Under the pieces are notes generated by a model. The model worked only from the letters and a program-made list of their open reading frames with translations, made no database searches and was not told the DNA's origin. From Streptomonospora mangrovi (GTDB taxonomy: Bacteria; Actinomycetota; Actinomycetes; Streptosporangiales; Streptosporangiaceae), in assembly GCF_027604915.1 (NCBI RefSeq), contig NZ_JAJAQC010000008.1, positions 160,444 through 224,443 on the forward strand: a DNA stretch of 64,000 nt, given 5' to 3'. This document shows positions 1-8,473 of this stretch, piece by piece (within the stretch, counting starts at the first letter, position 1; every line of letters starts with the position of its first letter). A program made the position numbers and the translations under genes.

Positions 1-984
1 GTCGGTCTCCCGCACCATCGCGTCGCGCAGCTCCGGTGTCAGCTCGGGGGATTCCAGGCGCGTCCACGGCGACTTCAGCGACGGGCCGAAGTGGTCGAGC
101 ATGTGCGCCATCCCGCCCTCGCCCCCGGCCAGGTGGAAGGTCAGGCACGGGCCGAAGAACGCCCACCGCAGCCCCGGCCCCGCCGTCATGGCCAGGTCGA
201 TCTGCTCGGCCGTGGCCTCGCCGTTGGCGACCATGTGCAGCGCCTCCCGCCAGGCCGCCTCCTGGATGCGGTTGCCGATGAACCCCGGCAGCTCCCGGTC
301 CATGGTGATGACCGACTTGCCCGCCGCCCGGTAGAACTCCGACGCCCACTCCACCGCCCACGCGTCCGTGGCCGCGCCGCCGACGACCTCCACCAGCGGC
401 ACCAGGTAGGGCGGGTTGAACGGGTGGCCCACCACGAGCCGGCCCGGTCGCGCCGCCCGCACCTGCATCTCCGACATGGAGTAGCCCGAGGTGGAGGACC
501 CGACGACCACGTGCGCGGGCGCCGCCGCGTCGATCTCGGCGAGCAGGTCGACCTTCAGCTCCAGCCGCTCCGGCGCGCTCTCCTGCACGAAGTCGGCGCC
601 GGCGACCGCCTCGGCCAGGGTGGGCGCCACCGTCAGGTCGGCCGTCGACGCCCCCTCGGCCAGGCCCAGCCGCGTCAGCGCCGGCCACGCGGAGTCGACC
701 AGGTCGCGCAGCCGCCGCTCCGCGTCGGGCGCCGGGTCCCAGGCGGTCACCCGGTAGCCGCGCGCCAGGAAGTGCGCCACCCAGCCGCCGCCGATCACGC
801 CCGCGCCCACGCAGGCGACGGTGCGCACCCGCTCGGGGGCGACGACGCCGGCCGGGCGGTCGGCGGCCGCCGGGGCGCCCGAGGACTCCGAGGCGCCCGG
901 AGCCTCCACGGCCTCCGGGACCGCCGGTGCGCCCGGCGCGCCCTGCGGTCGGCTACGGGCGGGCTGCTGGTCGGGTGGTGTCAC
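1..984 (-). CDS. L-carnitine dehydrogenase (3-hydroxyacyl-CoA dehydrogenase family), 3' end off the window
   Basis: Oxidises L-carnitine to 3-dehydrocarnitine with NAD+ in the cytoplasm, the first step of aerobic carnitine breakdown. A Rossmann motif (VGAGVIGGGW) follows a roughly 40-residue low-complexity N-terminus. Family hallmarks SSTSGY, GHPFNPP and GFIGNRIQEA follow, in the layout of the carnitine-dehydrogenase branch rather than of fatty-acid beta-oxidation enzymes. The GTG start is chosen because GGAGG lies about 9 nt upstream; 328 codons are visible and the frame is open at the window edge. It is the last visible gene of an operon with a beta-keto-acid cleavage enzyme, the enzyme expected to act on its product. 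Generic 3-hydroxybutyryl-CoA dehydrogenase is the alternative, less likely given that neighbour. Confidence 0.85.
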   Translation of the reverse strand, partial: MTPPDQQPARSRPQGAPGAPAVPEAVEAPGASESSGAPAAADRPAGVVAPERVRTVACVGAGVIGGGWVAHFLARGYRVTAWDPAPDAERRLRDLVDSAWPALTRLGLAEGASTADLTVAPTLAEAVAGADFVQESAPERLELKVDLLAEIDAAAPAHVVVGSSTSGYSMSEMQVRAARPGRLVVGHPFNPPYLVPLVEVVGGAATDAWAVEWASEFYRAAGKSVITMDRELPGFIGNRIQEAAWREALHMVANGEATAEQIDLAMTAGPGLRWAFFGPCLTFHLAGGEGGMAHMLDHFGPSLKSPWTRLESPELTPELRDAMVRETD

Positions 985-1073
985 GGTGGTCCCCCTCCGG
1001 GTGTCGGCTGCGTGCCAGTGCATGCCAGTGCGTGTCAGGTGCGGGTCGGCGGCGTGCGGTCGCGCGGCGCGGT

Positions 1074-1976
1074 TCAGCGGGCGGCGCTGCGCAGCTTGAG
1101 CTTGGCGCGGGTCTCCTCGGGCGTGGCCACGCGGGCGCCCAGCGACTCGATGATCCCCACCGCCTTCTCCACGAGCTGGGCGTTGGTGGCCTTCACCCCC
1201 CGGCTCAGGTACAGGTTGTCCTCCAGCCCCACGCGGGCATGCCCGCCGAGCAGGATCGACTGCGCCACCCACGGCATCTGCATGCGCCCGATGGCGAAGC
1301 TCGCCCACTGCGCGCCCTCGGGCAGCAGCCGCACCATCGACTGGAGCACGCCGGGGTCGGCCGGGGCGCCGTAGGGGATGCCGGTGCACAACTGGAACAG
1401 CGCGGGGTCGTCGATCAGCCCCTCGGCGTACATCTGCTTGGCGAACCAGAGCTGCCCGGTGTCGAAGATCTCCAGCTCCGGGCGCACGCCCAGCTCCTGG
1501 ATGCGCTTGGCGCCGGCGCGCAGCATGTCGGGCGTGGAGACGTAGACCAGGCTGCCGTCGCCGAAGTTGAGGCTGCCGCAGTCCAGCGTGCAGATGTCGG
1601 GCAGCAGCTCCTCCACGTGCGGCAGCCGGTCCAGCCCGTTGACCAGGTCGGTGCCCTCGCCGAACGCCAGCGGGTCGTCCTGGCCGATCACCAGGTCGCC
1701 GCCCATGCCGGCGGTCAGGTTGATGACGATGTCGACGCCGGTCTCCTTGATGCGCTCCACCACCTCGCGGTAGAGGGCGTTGTCGCGGGAGGGCGCGCCG
1801 GTCTCGGGGTCGCGGACGTGGATGTGCACCGCGCTGGCGCCGGCCTCGGCGGCGGCCACCGCCGACTCCGCGATCTGGCGCGGGGTCACCGGCACGTGCT
1901 CGCTCTTGCGGACGGTGTCGCCCGCGCCGGTCAGCGCGGCGGTCAGGATGACGTCGGTGTTCATGGTCTCGTTCAC
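1074..1976 (-). CDS. Beta-keto acid cleavage enzyme (BKACE), probable 3-dehydrocarnitine cleavage enzyme
   Basis: A 300-residue TIM-barrel protein of the BKACE/DUF849 family. These enzymes transfer the acyl part of a beta-keto acid to acetyl-CoA and release acetoacetate; dehydrocarnitine would yield betainyl-CoA. The metal-binding HIHVRD motif and the NLTAGMGG segment are present. The GTG start overlaps the upstream regulator's stop (GTGA) and has GGAGG 9 nt upstream; an ATG four codons later is an alternative. Placement between the regulator and carnitine dehydrogenase fits the dehydrocarnitine substrate class. The substrate assignment is inference from context, the family assignment is firm. 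Confidence 0.85.
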   Translation of the reverse strand: MNETMNTDVILTAALTGAGDTVRKSEHVPVTPRQIAESAVAAAEAGASAVHIHVRDPETGAPSRDNALYREVVERIKETGVDIVINLTAGMGGDLVIGQDDPLAFGEGTDLVNGLDRLPHVEELLPDICTLDCGSLNFGDGSLVYVSTPDMLRAGAKRIQELGVRPELEIFDTGQLWFAKQMYAEGLIDDPALFQLCTGIPYGAPADPGVLQSMVRLLPEGAQWASFAIGRMQMPWVAQSILLGGHARVGLEDNLYLSRGVKATNAQLVEKAVGIIESLGARVATPEETRAKLKLRSAAR

Positions 1977-2881
1977 GGCTGGGAGCCTCCTTCGATGGCG
2001 GTGGCGACGAACTCGCGCAGGGCGTCGCGCATGGCCTCCACCGTGCGGCCGGGCCGCCCGGTCATGACCTGGATGCCGAGGCCGTCGATGAGCGCGGTCA
2101 GCCGCGTCGCCATGGCCTCCGCGTCGAACTCGCGGAACTGGCCCGCCTCGATCCCCTCGCGCAGGGTGCGGGCGATGGTGTCGTGCCAGCGCTGGTAGTG
2201 GGCGGCGTGCAGCTCGCGCAGTTGCGGGTTGAGCGCGGACTCCGTCCACACCTGAAGCCAGATCGACCACTCTCGGCGCAGCAGCCCGGGGTAGGGCAGT
2301 TGCAGCTCGATCAGCCGGTGCAGCCGGGTCCGGGCGCAGGGCACGGTGTGCAGCACCGCGACCTGCCGGTCGAACGCCTGCTTGGCGGCCGAGCGCAGCG
2401 CCTCGTCGAGCAGGTCGCGCAGGGCCGGGAAGTGGTAGTGGATGGTGGCGCTGGAGGTGCCGCAGGCGCGCGCGATGTCCACCGTGCGCACGCTGTGGTA
2501 GCCGTGCACCGCGATGAGGCGGTGCGCGGCCTCGATGATCTGGCGGCGGCGCTCGGCGCCGGCGGCGCGTTCGGCGCCCCGCTCGGCGGGCGGGGCCGGT
2601 GCGCGGACCTTGGGGGGCACGGCCACGACGGTGGCCGCGTCGTCGCTGCCGTGCAGCAGCCAGTTGACGGTGACCCCGGCGACCTCGGCGACGCGGATCA
2701 GCTCCTCGGCCGACAGCCGCCGCGTGCCCTTCAGCGACTTCGACAGCTTGGAGGGCTCCAGCCCGATGAGGTCGGCGAACTCCCGCTGGGAGCGCCCCGA
2801 GCGCACGATCAGCTCGCGGACCCGCTGCCGCAGGCCCTCAAGGGGATCGGGGGCGCCGCCCGCCGCGTTCGTCGCGCTCAC
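1973..2881 (-). CDS. XRE-TetR fusion transcriptional regulator of the carnitine operon
   Basis: A 302-residue regulator with two DNA-binding modules. Residues about 14-78 form an XRE/lambda-repressor helix-turn-helix ([22 protein letters not shown], shown in two parts: [11 protein letters not shown] then [11 protein letters not shown]). Residues about 110-158 form a TetR helix-turn-helix ([18 protein letters not shown]), followed by a BetI-like ligand-binding domain. It is the first gene of the operon and its stop overlaps the start of the cleavage-enzyme gene, so it should be autoregulated and respond to carnitine or an intermediate. There is no ribosome binding site; a TTGCGA-N18-TACGGT promoter ends 8 nt before the GTG, suggesting a leaderless or nearly leaderless mRNA. 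Confidence 0.85.
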   Translation of the reverse strand: MSATNAAGGAPDPLEGLRQRVRELIVRSGRSQREFADLIGLEPSKLSKSLKGTRRLSAEELIRVAEVAGVTVNWLLHGSDDAATVVAVPPKVRAPAPPAERGAERAAGAERRRQIIEAAHRLIAVHGYHSVRTVDIARACGTSSATIHYHFPALRDLLDEALRSAAKQAFDRQVAVLHTVPCARTRLHRLIELQLPYPGLLRREWSIWLQVWTESALNPQLRELHAAHYQRWHDTIARTLREGIEAGQFREFDAEAMATRLTALIDGLGIQVMTGRPGRTVEAMRDALREFVATAIEGGSQP

Positions 2882-2889
2882 GAGTGGCG

Positions 2890-2974
2890 ACCGTACCAGG
2901 GCGCTGGCGAAAATCGCAACGGTGCATGCGCCCTGCCACGGGTTATCGCAACATGACTGACTCGGTGATCAGTC
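2890..2974 (-). promoter_or_regulatory. Promoter and inverted-repeat operator of the carnitine operon
   Basis: On the minus strand TTGCGA (2914-2919), an 18-nt spacer and TACGGT (2890-2895) form a reasonable sigma-70-type promoter just ahead of the regulator's GTG. Further upstream GACTGA-N8-TCAGTC (2955-2974) is a perfect inverted repeat of the size used by TetR dimers. ATCGCAAC occurs twice, 33 bp apart (2913-2920 and 2946-2953). The inverted repeat is the best candidate for the TetR half of the fusion regulator and the direct repeats may serve the XRE half; both are inferences. Confidence 0.5.
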
Positions 2975-3115
2975 GGGGTGGCGGTGTCGCAACGCGCCGG
3001 GCCGGCGCCCCACGCACCGGCCCGGGGGCGCGGCCGCCCGGCGGGGCCGTCCGGCGGTCCGGCGGCCGGGGCGGGCACCGGACCGCCGCCTCCCGCCGGG
3101 CGCGCACCCGCCGCT

Positions 3116-4294
3116 TCACACCGACGGCAGCCCCGTGTAGTTCTCCGCGAGCGCGGCGGCGGCCGGCTCGCAGGCGGCGATGTGCTCCAGGTGGGAGATC
3201 TGGAGCCGGCGGTCGAACTCCGAGCCCTCCGGGTCCAGGTGCAGCAGCGTCGTCATCCAGTAGGAGAAGTGCTCGGCCCGCCACACCCGCCGCAGCGCGG
3301 TCGCCGAGTAGGCGTCCAGCCCGGCGGCGTCGCCCTTGGCGAACCACGCGCGCAGCCCCTCGGCCAGCAGCAGCACGTCGCGCATCGCCAGGTTGAGGCC
3401 CTTGGCGCCGGTGGGCGGCACGATGTGGGCGGCGTCGCCGGCCAGGAACAGCCGCCCGTGGCGCATCGGCTCGGTGACGAAGCTGCGCATCGGCGTGATG
3501 CCCACGTCGGTGATGGGTCCTTCAGCCAGGCTCCAGCCGCCGTCGCGCAGCGCGAACCGGGCGGCCAGCTCCGACCAGATCCGGTCGTCGGACCACTGCT
3601 TCGGGTCGGTGCCGGCGGGCACCTGGAGGTAGAGCCGGCTGACCGTCTCCGAGCGCATGCTGTGCAGCGCGAAGCCCCGGTCGCTGTGGGCGTAGATCAG
3701 CTCGTCGCAGGAGGGCGCGACGTCGGCGAGGATCCCCAGCCAGGCGAAGGGGTAGACCTTCTCGAAGGTGCGCACCACCTCGGCGGGCAGGCTGGCGCGG
3801 CCGATGCCGTGGAAGCCGTCGCAGGCCACCACGTAGTCGCACTCCAGCACCTCCTCGGCGCCGCCGCGCGTGAACCGGATCCGGGGCCGTTCGGACACCG
3901 CGTCCTCGATGGCGGTGGCCTCGGCCTCGAACAGGATCTGCCCGCCGTCGGCCAGGCGGCGCGCGATGAGGTCCTTGACGATCTCGGTCTGCGCCCAGAT
4001 CAGCACGCTGCGCCCCCCGGTGAGCGCGGGGAAGTCGACGCGGTGGCCGCGCCCGTCGAAGCGCAGCTCGATGCCCTCGTGCACGAACCCCTCGCGGTCC
4101 ATCCGCTCGCCCAGGCCGGTGGCGCGCAGCGCCTCGGCCACGCCGTGCTCCACCACGCCGGCGCGCTGGCGCTTCTCGCAGTAGGCGCGGTCGCGCCGCT
4201 CCAGCACGACCGACTCGATCCCGTGCAGGTGCAGCAGGTGGGAGAGGAACAGGCCGGCGGGGCCGGCTCCGACAATGCCGACGGGGGTGCGCAT
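3116..4294 (-). CDS. pobA: 4-hydroxybenzoate 3-monooxygenase
   Basis: FAD enzyme that hydroxylates 4-hydroxybenzoate to protocatechuate with NAD(P)H and O2. The 392-residue length matches the Pseudomonas enzyme. The FAD motif GAGPAG is at 9-14, DG at 159-160 and GDAAH at 286-290. Substrate-site residues known from the Pseudomonas enzyme fall at the same numbers: Tyr201, Ser212, Arg214, Tyr222 and Pro293, with a C-terminal Tyr386 matching Tyr385. It is the last gene of the minus-strand pca cluster, 161 nt after pcaC, and its product is the substrate of PcaGH. Confidence 0.97.
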   Translation of the reverse strand: MRTPVGIVGAGPAGLFLSHLLHLHGIESVVLERRDRAYCEKRQRAGVVEHGVAEALRATGLGERMDREGFVHEGIELRFDGRGHRVDFPALTGGRSVLIWAQTEIVKDLIARRLADGGQILFEAEATAIEDAVSERPRIRFTRGGAEEVLECDYVVACDGFHGIGRASLPAEVVRTFEKVYPFAWLGILADVAPSCDELIYAHSDRGFALHSMRSETVSRLYLQVPAGTDPKQWSDDRIWSELAARFALRDGGWSLAEGPITDVGITPMRSFVTEPMRHGRLFLAGDAAHIVPPTGAKGLNLAMRDVLLLAEGLRAWFAKGDAAGLDAYSATALRRVWRAEHFSYWMTTLLHLDPEGSEFDRRLQISHLEHIAACEPAAAALAENYTGLPSV

Positions 4295-4455
4295 AACCGG
4301 GTCCGCGGCACCGGGCGCCGGCCGCGCGGGGCGGCCGGGGGGCGCCGCTTGCCTCCCTTGCAGAGGTGGGTGGTCAGTGAGTCAGAGGGGGTCGAGCGGG
4401 TGGAGCGGATGGCGCGGGCGGGGGAGCGGGGCGGGGCCGGGACGCGGTCCCCGGC

Positions 4456-4887
4456 TCAGCGGGCGGGGCCGTCCCCGGGTGCCGGACCGGTCGCGGGCGC
4501 GGCGCCGGACTCGGCCAGCACGCGCTGGGCGATCCCGAACGCCTTGTTGGCGGCGGGCACCCCGCAGTAGATCGCCGCCTGGAGGAACACCTCGGCGATC
4601 TCCTCGGCGGTCAGGCCGTTGCGCAGCGCCGCGCGCACGTGCATGGCCAGCTCGTCCCAGTGGCCCTTGGCCGTGAGCGCGGTCAGCACCATGCAGCTAC
4701 GGGTCCGCCGGTCCAGGCCGGGCCGGGTCCAGACCTCGCCCCAGGCGTAGCGGGTGATCAGGTCCTGGAACGGCGCGGTGAACGGGGTCGTGGCCGCCTC
4801 GGCGCGGTCGACGTGGGCGTCGCCCAGCACCTCCCGGCGCACGGCCATGCCCTCGGCGCGGCGGGCGGTGTCGTCGCCCACGGTCAT
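4456..4887 (-). CDS. pcaC: 4-carboxymuconolactone decarboxylase
   Basis: A 143-residue AhpD-like fold protein that decarboxylates gamma-carboxymuconolactone to beta-ketoadipate enol-lactone. The sequence runs through the family core (TRSCMVLTALTAKGHWDEL, HVRAALRNGLTAEE, ETF-like helix AEVFLQAAIYCGVPAAN). The ATG overlaps the pcaD stop by 4 nt (ATGA), which indicates translational coupling. In many actinobacteria this domain is fused to the lactonase as PcaL; here it is a separate gene. Confidence 0.95.
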   Translation of the reverse strand: MTVGDDTARRAEGMAVRREVLGDAHVDRAEAATTPFTAPFQDLITRYAWGEVWTRPGLDRRTRSCMVLTALTAKGHWDELAMHVRAALRNGLTAEEIAEVFLQAAIYCGVPAANKAFGIAQRVLAESGAAPATGPAPGDGPAR

Positions 4888-5702
4888 GGTGCCTCCTCGG
4901 TCTCGGTGCCCGCCTCGGCGCCGCCGGGCAGGGCGGTGCCGCCGAAGTGGGCGAGCAGCAGGTCGTTGAGCGCCGCCGCGCACTCCCAGCTCGCCAGGTG
5001 CGCGCCGGGCAGCGCGCGCAGGCGCGCGCCGGGGATCCCCGCCGCGATCGTGCGGGCGTGCTCGGGCGGCATGGCGGGGTCGGCCGAGCCGCCGACCACC
5101 AGGGTCGGCGCGGTCACGCGCGGCAGGTCGCCGCGCAGGTCCATGTGCTCGATGGCGGCGCAGCAGCCGGCGTAGCCCTCGGCGGGGGTGGCCGCGACCA
5201 TCTCGCGCATCCACCGCACCGTCCGCGGCTCGCGCTCGGCGTAACCGGGGGTCAGCCAGCGGTCCACGACCGCCTCGGCGATCGCGGCGGTGCCCGAGGC
5301 GCGCACGGTGGCGGCGCGCGCCGCCCAGTCCTGCGGGCGCATCCGCGCCGACGTGCACACCAGCGCCAGCCGGTCGATCCGCTCGGGGGCGTGCGCGGCC
5401 AGCCACATACCGGTCATGCCGCCCAACGACACCCCGGCGAAGTGGGCGCGCTCGGTGCCGAGGCGGTCCAGCAGCCGCAGGACGTCGCCGCCCAGGTCGG
5501 CCAGCCGGTAGGGGCCGGGCGGCACCGGGGAGGCGCCGTGGCCGCGCGTGTCGTAGCGCACCACCCGGTAGCGGGCGGCCAGCGCGGCGACCTGGGGCTC
5601 CCACATCGCCAGCGTGCTGCCCAGCGAACCCGACAGCACCACCAGCGGCGCGTCGGGCGGCCCCTCGGCCACGTGGTGCACCTCGACGGTCTCGGCGTTC
5701 AC
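4884..5702 (-). CDS. pcaD: 3-oxoadipate enol-lactonase
   Basis: A 272-residue alpha/beta hydrolase that opens beta-ketoadipate enol-lactone to beta-ketoadipate. The nucleophile Ser92 lies in GVSLGG, the oxyanion segment is SGSLGS and the catalytic His is in LPGAHLASWE near the C-terminus. The GTG start overlaps the pcaB stop (GTGA) and the 3' end overlaps pcaC (ATGA), so pcaB, pcaD and pcaC form a tightly coupled block. No PcaC domain is fused at its C-terminus. Confidence 0.95.
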   Translation of the reverse strand: MNAETVEVHHVAEGPPDAPLVVLSGSLGSTLAMWEPQVAALAARYRVVRYDTRGHGASPVPPGPYRLADLGGDVLRLLDRLGTERAHFAGVSLGGMTGMWLAAHAPERIDRLALVCTSARMRPQDWAARAATVRASGTAAIAEAVVDRWLTPGYAEREPRTVRWMREMVAATPAEGYAGCCAAIEHMDLRGDLPRVTAPTLVVGGSADPAMPPEHARTIAAGIPGARLRALPGAHLASWECAAALNDLLLAHFGGTALPGGAEAGTETEEAP

Positions 5703-7105
5703 CGTGCTTCGTCCCTCCTCGGCGTCGTTGCGGCCGGCGGGCGCGCGGCCCGCTCGGCGGCGCGCCGCCGGTGGGCGGCCAGGGCGCGGTCGATCAGCGG
5801 CGCGGCCGAGCCCAGGTAGCCGGCCGGGTCCAGCAGCGCGGCGATGCGCGCGCGGTCGCGGCGGCCCGCCAGGCGCTCGGCCAGCACCTCCTCCAGCGGG
5901 CGGCCCGCGCGCGCGGCCTCGGCGCAGGCGTCGGCGACCAGGGCGTGCGCCTGGCCGCGGCCCAGCTCCCCGGCGAGGTCGGTGGTGACCCGCTCGGCCA
6001 GCGGGAACCCGCCCGAGGCGGCGAGGTTGGCGCGCATCGCCTCGGGGCGGACCTCCAGCCGTTCCAGGCTGGTGCGCAGCCACGCCACGGCCGAGCCGGT
6101 GGTGCGCAGCAGGTCGCTCAGCGCAGGCCACTCGGCGTGCCAGGCGCCGGCGGCCCGCTGGTGCTGCTGGTCCTGGGCGCCCAGCAGGGTCGCGGCCAGG
6201 CCGGGTGCGCGCCGGGCGCACGCCGCCGCCTGCACGGCCGCGATCGGGTTGCGCTTGTGCGGCAGGGTGGAGGACCCGCCGGTGCCCGGACCGCCGGCCT
6301 CGACCACCTCGCCGACCTCGGTCTGGGCCAGCAGCGCGATGTCGCCAGCCGGCTTGGCCACCGCACCGCACACCCGCGCCAGGGCGCCGGCCAGCTCGGC
6401 GATCCGGCCGCGCTCGGTGTGCCAGGGCAGGTCCGGTTCGGCCAGCCCGGTCTCGGCGGCGAACGCCGCCACCACCGCGAGCCCGTCGCCGCGCAGCGAC
6501 GCCAGGGTGCCGGCCGCGCCGCCGAGCTGGGCGGCGGCGCGGTGGGCCAGCACGTGCTCCAGGGCCGCGACGGACTCCTCCAGCCCGGTCAGCCAGGTGG
6601 CGGCCACCAGTCCGAAGGTGGTGGGCAGCGCCTGCTGGAGGAGCGTGCGCCCGGCCATCACCGTGTCGCGGTGGGCGGCGGCCAGTCCCGCCAGCGACTC
6701 CGCCGCCGCGGCGGCGTCGGCGGAGATGGCCGCGCCCGCGCGGCGCGCCACCAGCATCGCGGCGGTGTCCATGATGTCCTGGCTGGTGGCGCCTTGGTGG
6801 ATGTGGCGAGCGGCCTCGCCGCCGACCGCGCGGGTCAGCTCGGCCACCAGCGGCACCACCGGGTTGCCCGCGCCGGTGGCGGCGGCCCCCAGCGCGGCGG
6901 CGTCGAACCGGTCGGGGTCGCAGGCGGCCGTGATCGCCTCGGCGTGCTCGGGCGCCACCAGCCCGATGCGGGCGTGGGCGCGCGCCAGCGCCGCCTCGGC
7001 GTCCAGCAGCGCGCGCAGCCACGCCCGGTCGCCGGTCTCCTCGGCGGCCGGCCCGGCGGCGAAGACGCCGCCGAACAGGCCGACCGCCGCCTGCGCACCG
7101 GTCAC
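5699..7105 (-). CDS. pcaB: 3-carboxy-cis,cis-muconate cycloisomerase
   Basis: A 468-residue fumarase/aspartase-superfamily enzyme that lactonises beta-carboxymuconate to gamma-carboxymuconolactone. The superfamily signature GSSTLPHKRNP is complete, with HQGATSQDIMDT upstream. The GTG start has GGGGAGG a few bases before it. The C-terminus is rich in Ala and Arg and ends with a 4-nt overlap into pcaD. It lies 27 nt after pcaG in the pathway operon. Confidence 0.96.
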   Translation of the reverse strand: MTGAQAAVGLFGGVFAAGPAAEETGDRAWLRALLDAEAALARAHARIGLVAPEHAEAITAACDPDRFDAAALGAAATGAGNPVVPLVAELTRAVGGEAARHIHQGATSQDIMDTAAMLVARRAGAAISADAAAAAESLAGLAAAHRDTVMAGRTLLQQALPTTFGLVAATWLTGLEESVAALEHVLAHRAAAQLGGAAGTLASLRGDGLAVVAAFAAETGLAEPDLPWHTERGRIAELAGALARVCGAVAKPAGDIALLAQTEVGEVVEAGGPGTGGSSTLPHKRNPIAAVQAAACARRAPGLAATLLGAQDQQHQRAAGAWHAEWPALSDLLRTTGSAVAWLRTSLERLEVRPEAMRANLAASGGFPLAERVTTDLAGELGRGQAHALVADACAEAARAGRPLEEVLAERLAGRRDRARIAALLDPAGYLGSAAPLIDRALAAHRRRAAERAARPPAATTPRRDEAR

Positions 7106-7132
7106 GACGCCTCCCCAGCAGCTCGGTGGACC

Positions 7133-7696
7133 TCACACATCGAAGAAGACCGTCTCATCCTCTCCCTGGAGGCGGATGTCGAAGCGGTAGCCGTCCTCGG
7201 CGGGTCGGGCCACCAGCGTGGCGCGCTCGGGCTCGGGCACGCTCGACAGCACCGGGTCGGCGGCGTTGGCCGCGGCCTCCTCGGGGAAGTAGACGCGGGT
7301 GACCGTGCGGTGGAGCATGCCGCGCGCGAACACCGACACGTCGATGTGGGGCGCCTGGAGCGTGCCGCCGGGGCCGGGCACCGGGCCGGGCTTGAGGGTG
7401 AAGATCCCGTACTCGCCGTTGGCGTCGGTGGGGCAGCGCCCGAACGCGCGGAACCCGGGCCGGGCCACCGCGCCGCGCGGGTCGTCGGGGTGGTCGAACC
7501 GGCCCTCGGGGTCGGCCTGCCAGGTCTCGATGAGCCCGTCGGGCACGGGCGCGCCAGCGCCGTCGTAGAGGACGCCGCGGATCCAGACCCCCTCGGGCGT
7601 GCCCTCGGCGACGGCGAAGGGGCCGTCGGGCCAGGGCAGCCCGATGTGCAGGTAGGGGCCGACGGTCTGGGAGGGGGTGGTCGCGTAGCGGGCCAT
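7133..7696 (-). CDS. pcaG: Protocatechuate 3,4-dioxygenase alpha subunit
   Basis: A 187-residue intradiol-dioxygenase fold protein that assembles with PcaH to cleave the protocatechuate ring. It has the TPSQTVGPYLHIG start typical of PcaG and the segments LIETWQADPEGRF and APHIDVSVFARGM. As expected for an alpha subunit it lacks the full set of iron ligands. The ATG shares one base with the pcaH stop (TGATG), which suits equal production of the two subunits. Confidence 0.97.
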   Translation of the reverse strand: MARYATTPSQTVGPYLHIGLPWPDGPFAVAEGTPEGVWIRGVLYDGAGAPVPDGLIETWQADPEGRFDHPDDPRGAVARPGFRAFGRCPTDANGEYGIFTLKPGPVPGPGGTLQAPHIDVSVFARGMLHRTVTRVYFPEEAAANAADPVLSSVPEPERATLVARPAEDGYRFDIRLQGEDETVFFDV

Positions 7697-8433
7697 CAGT
7701 CCTCGTCCACCTCGTCCTCGAACACGGTGGCCTCGCGGCCGCGCAGCACGATGTCCCACTCGTAGGCCAGCGCCCACTCCGGCGCGGTGTTGGCGTAGTC
7801 GAACCGCGCCACCAGCCGCTCGCGCGCCTTCTCGTCGGGGATGGAGTTCCACATGGGGTCCTGGAAGAACAGCGGGTCGCCCGGGAAGTACATCTGGGTG
7901 ACCAGCCGCTGGGTGAAGGCCCGCCCGAACAGGGAGAAGTGGATGTGGGCTGGCCGCCAGGCGTTGTCGTGGTTGCGCCAGGGGTAGGCGCCGGGCCGGA
8001 TCGTGGTGAACCGGTAGCGGCCCTGGTCGTCGGTGAGGGTGCGGCCCACGCCGGAGAAGTTGGGGTCCAGCGGGCAGGGCCAGTTGTCGCCGGTGTGGCG
8101 GTAGCGCCCGCCGGCGTTGGCCTGCCAAATCTCCACCAGGGTGTGGGGCACGGGGCGGCCGTCGCCGTCGCGCACCTGGCCGTGCACGATGATGCGCTGG
8201 CCCTGGGGCTCGCCGTCGTGCTGGCGGGTGAGGTCGCTGTCGTTCTCGCTGATGCGGTCCTCGCCCAGCAGCGGGCCGGTGACCTCGGTCAGCAGGTGCG
8301 GCAGCAGCCGCAGGCCGCGCTTGGGGTGGCGCAGCGCGGTGCTGCGGTAGCCGGGGTAGTCCAGCGGCGGGTGCACCTCGGCGTCGCGCGCGTAGGCGGG
8401 CGGCGCCGGGCGGGTGGTGGGGTCGGTGCTCAT
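7696..8433 (-). CDS. pcaH: Protocatechuate 3,4-dioxygenase beta subunit (iron-bearing)
   Basis: A 245-residue catalytic subunit that cleaves protocatechuate to beta-carboxy-cis,cis-muconate at a non-heme Fe(III). The four iron ligands are visible: Tyr111 (GGRYRH), Tyr150 (RPGAYPW), His163 and His165 (RPAHIHF). The N-terminal PcaH segment PLDYPGYRSTALRHPKRGL is present. It precedes pcaG with a one-base overlap and follows pcaF after 40 nt. Confidence 0.97.
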   Translation of the reverse strand: MSTDPTTRPAPPAYARDAEVHPPLDYPGYRSTALRHPKRGLRLLPHLLTEVTGPLLGEDRISENDSDLTRQHDGEPQGQRIIVHGQVRDGDGRPVPHTLVEIWQANAGGRYRHTGDNWPCPLDPNFSGVGRTLTDDQGRYRFTTIRPGAYPWRNHDNAWRPAHIHFSLFGRAFTQRLVTQMYFPGDPLFFQDPMWNSIPDEKARERLVARFDYANTAPEWALAYEWDIVLRGREATVFEDEVDED

Positions 8434-8473
8434 GGGGGCGGTGCCTCCTCCCGGTCTGCGGGGGTGGTGGGGG

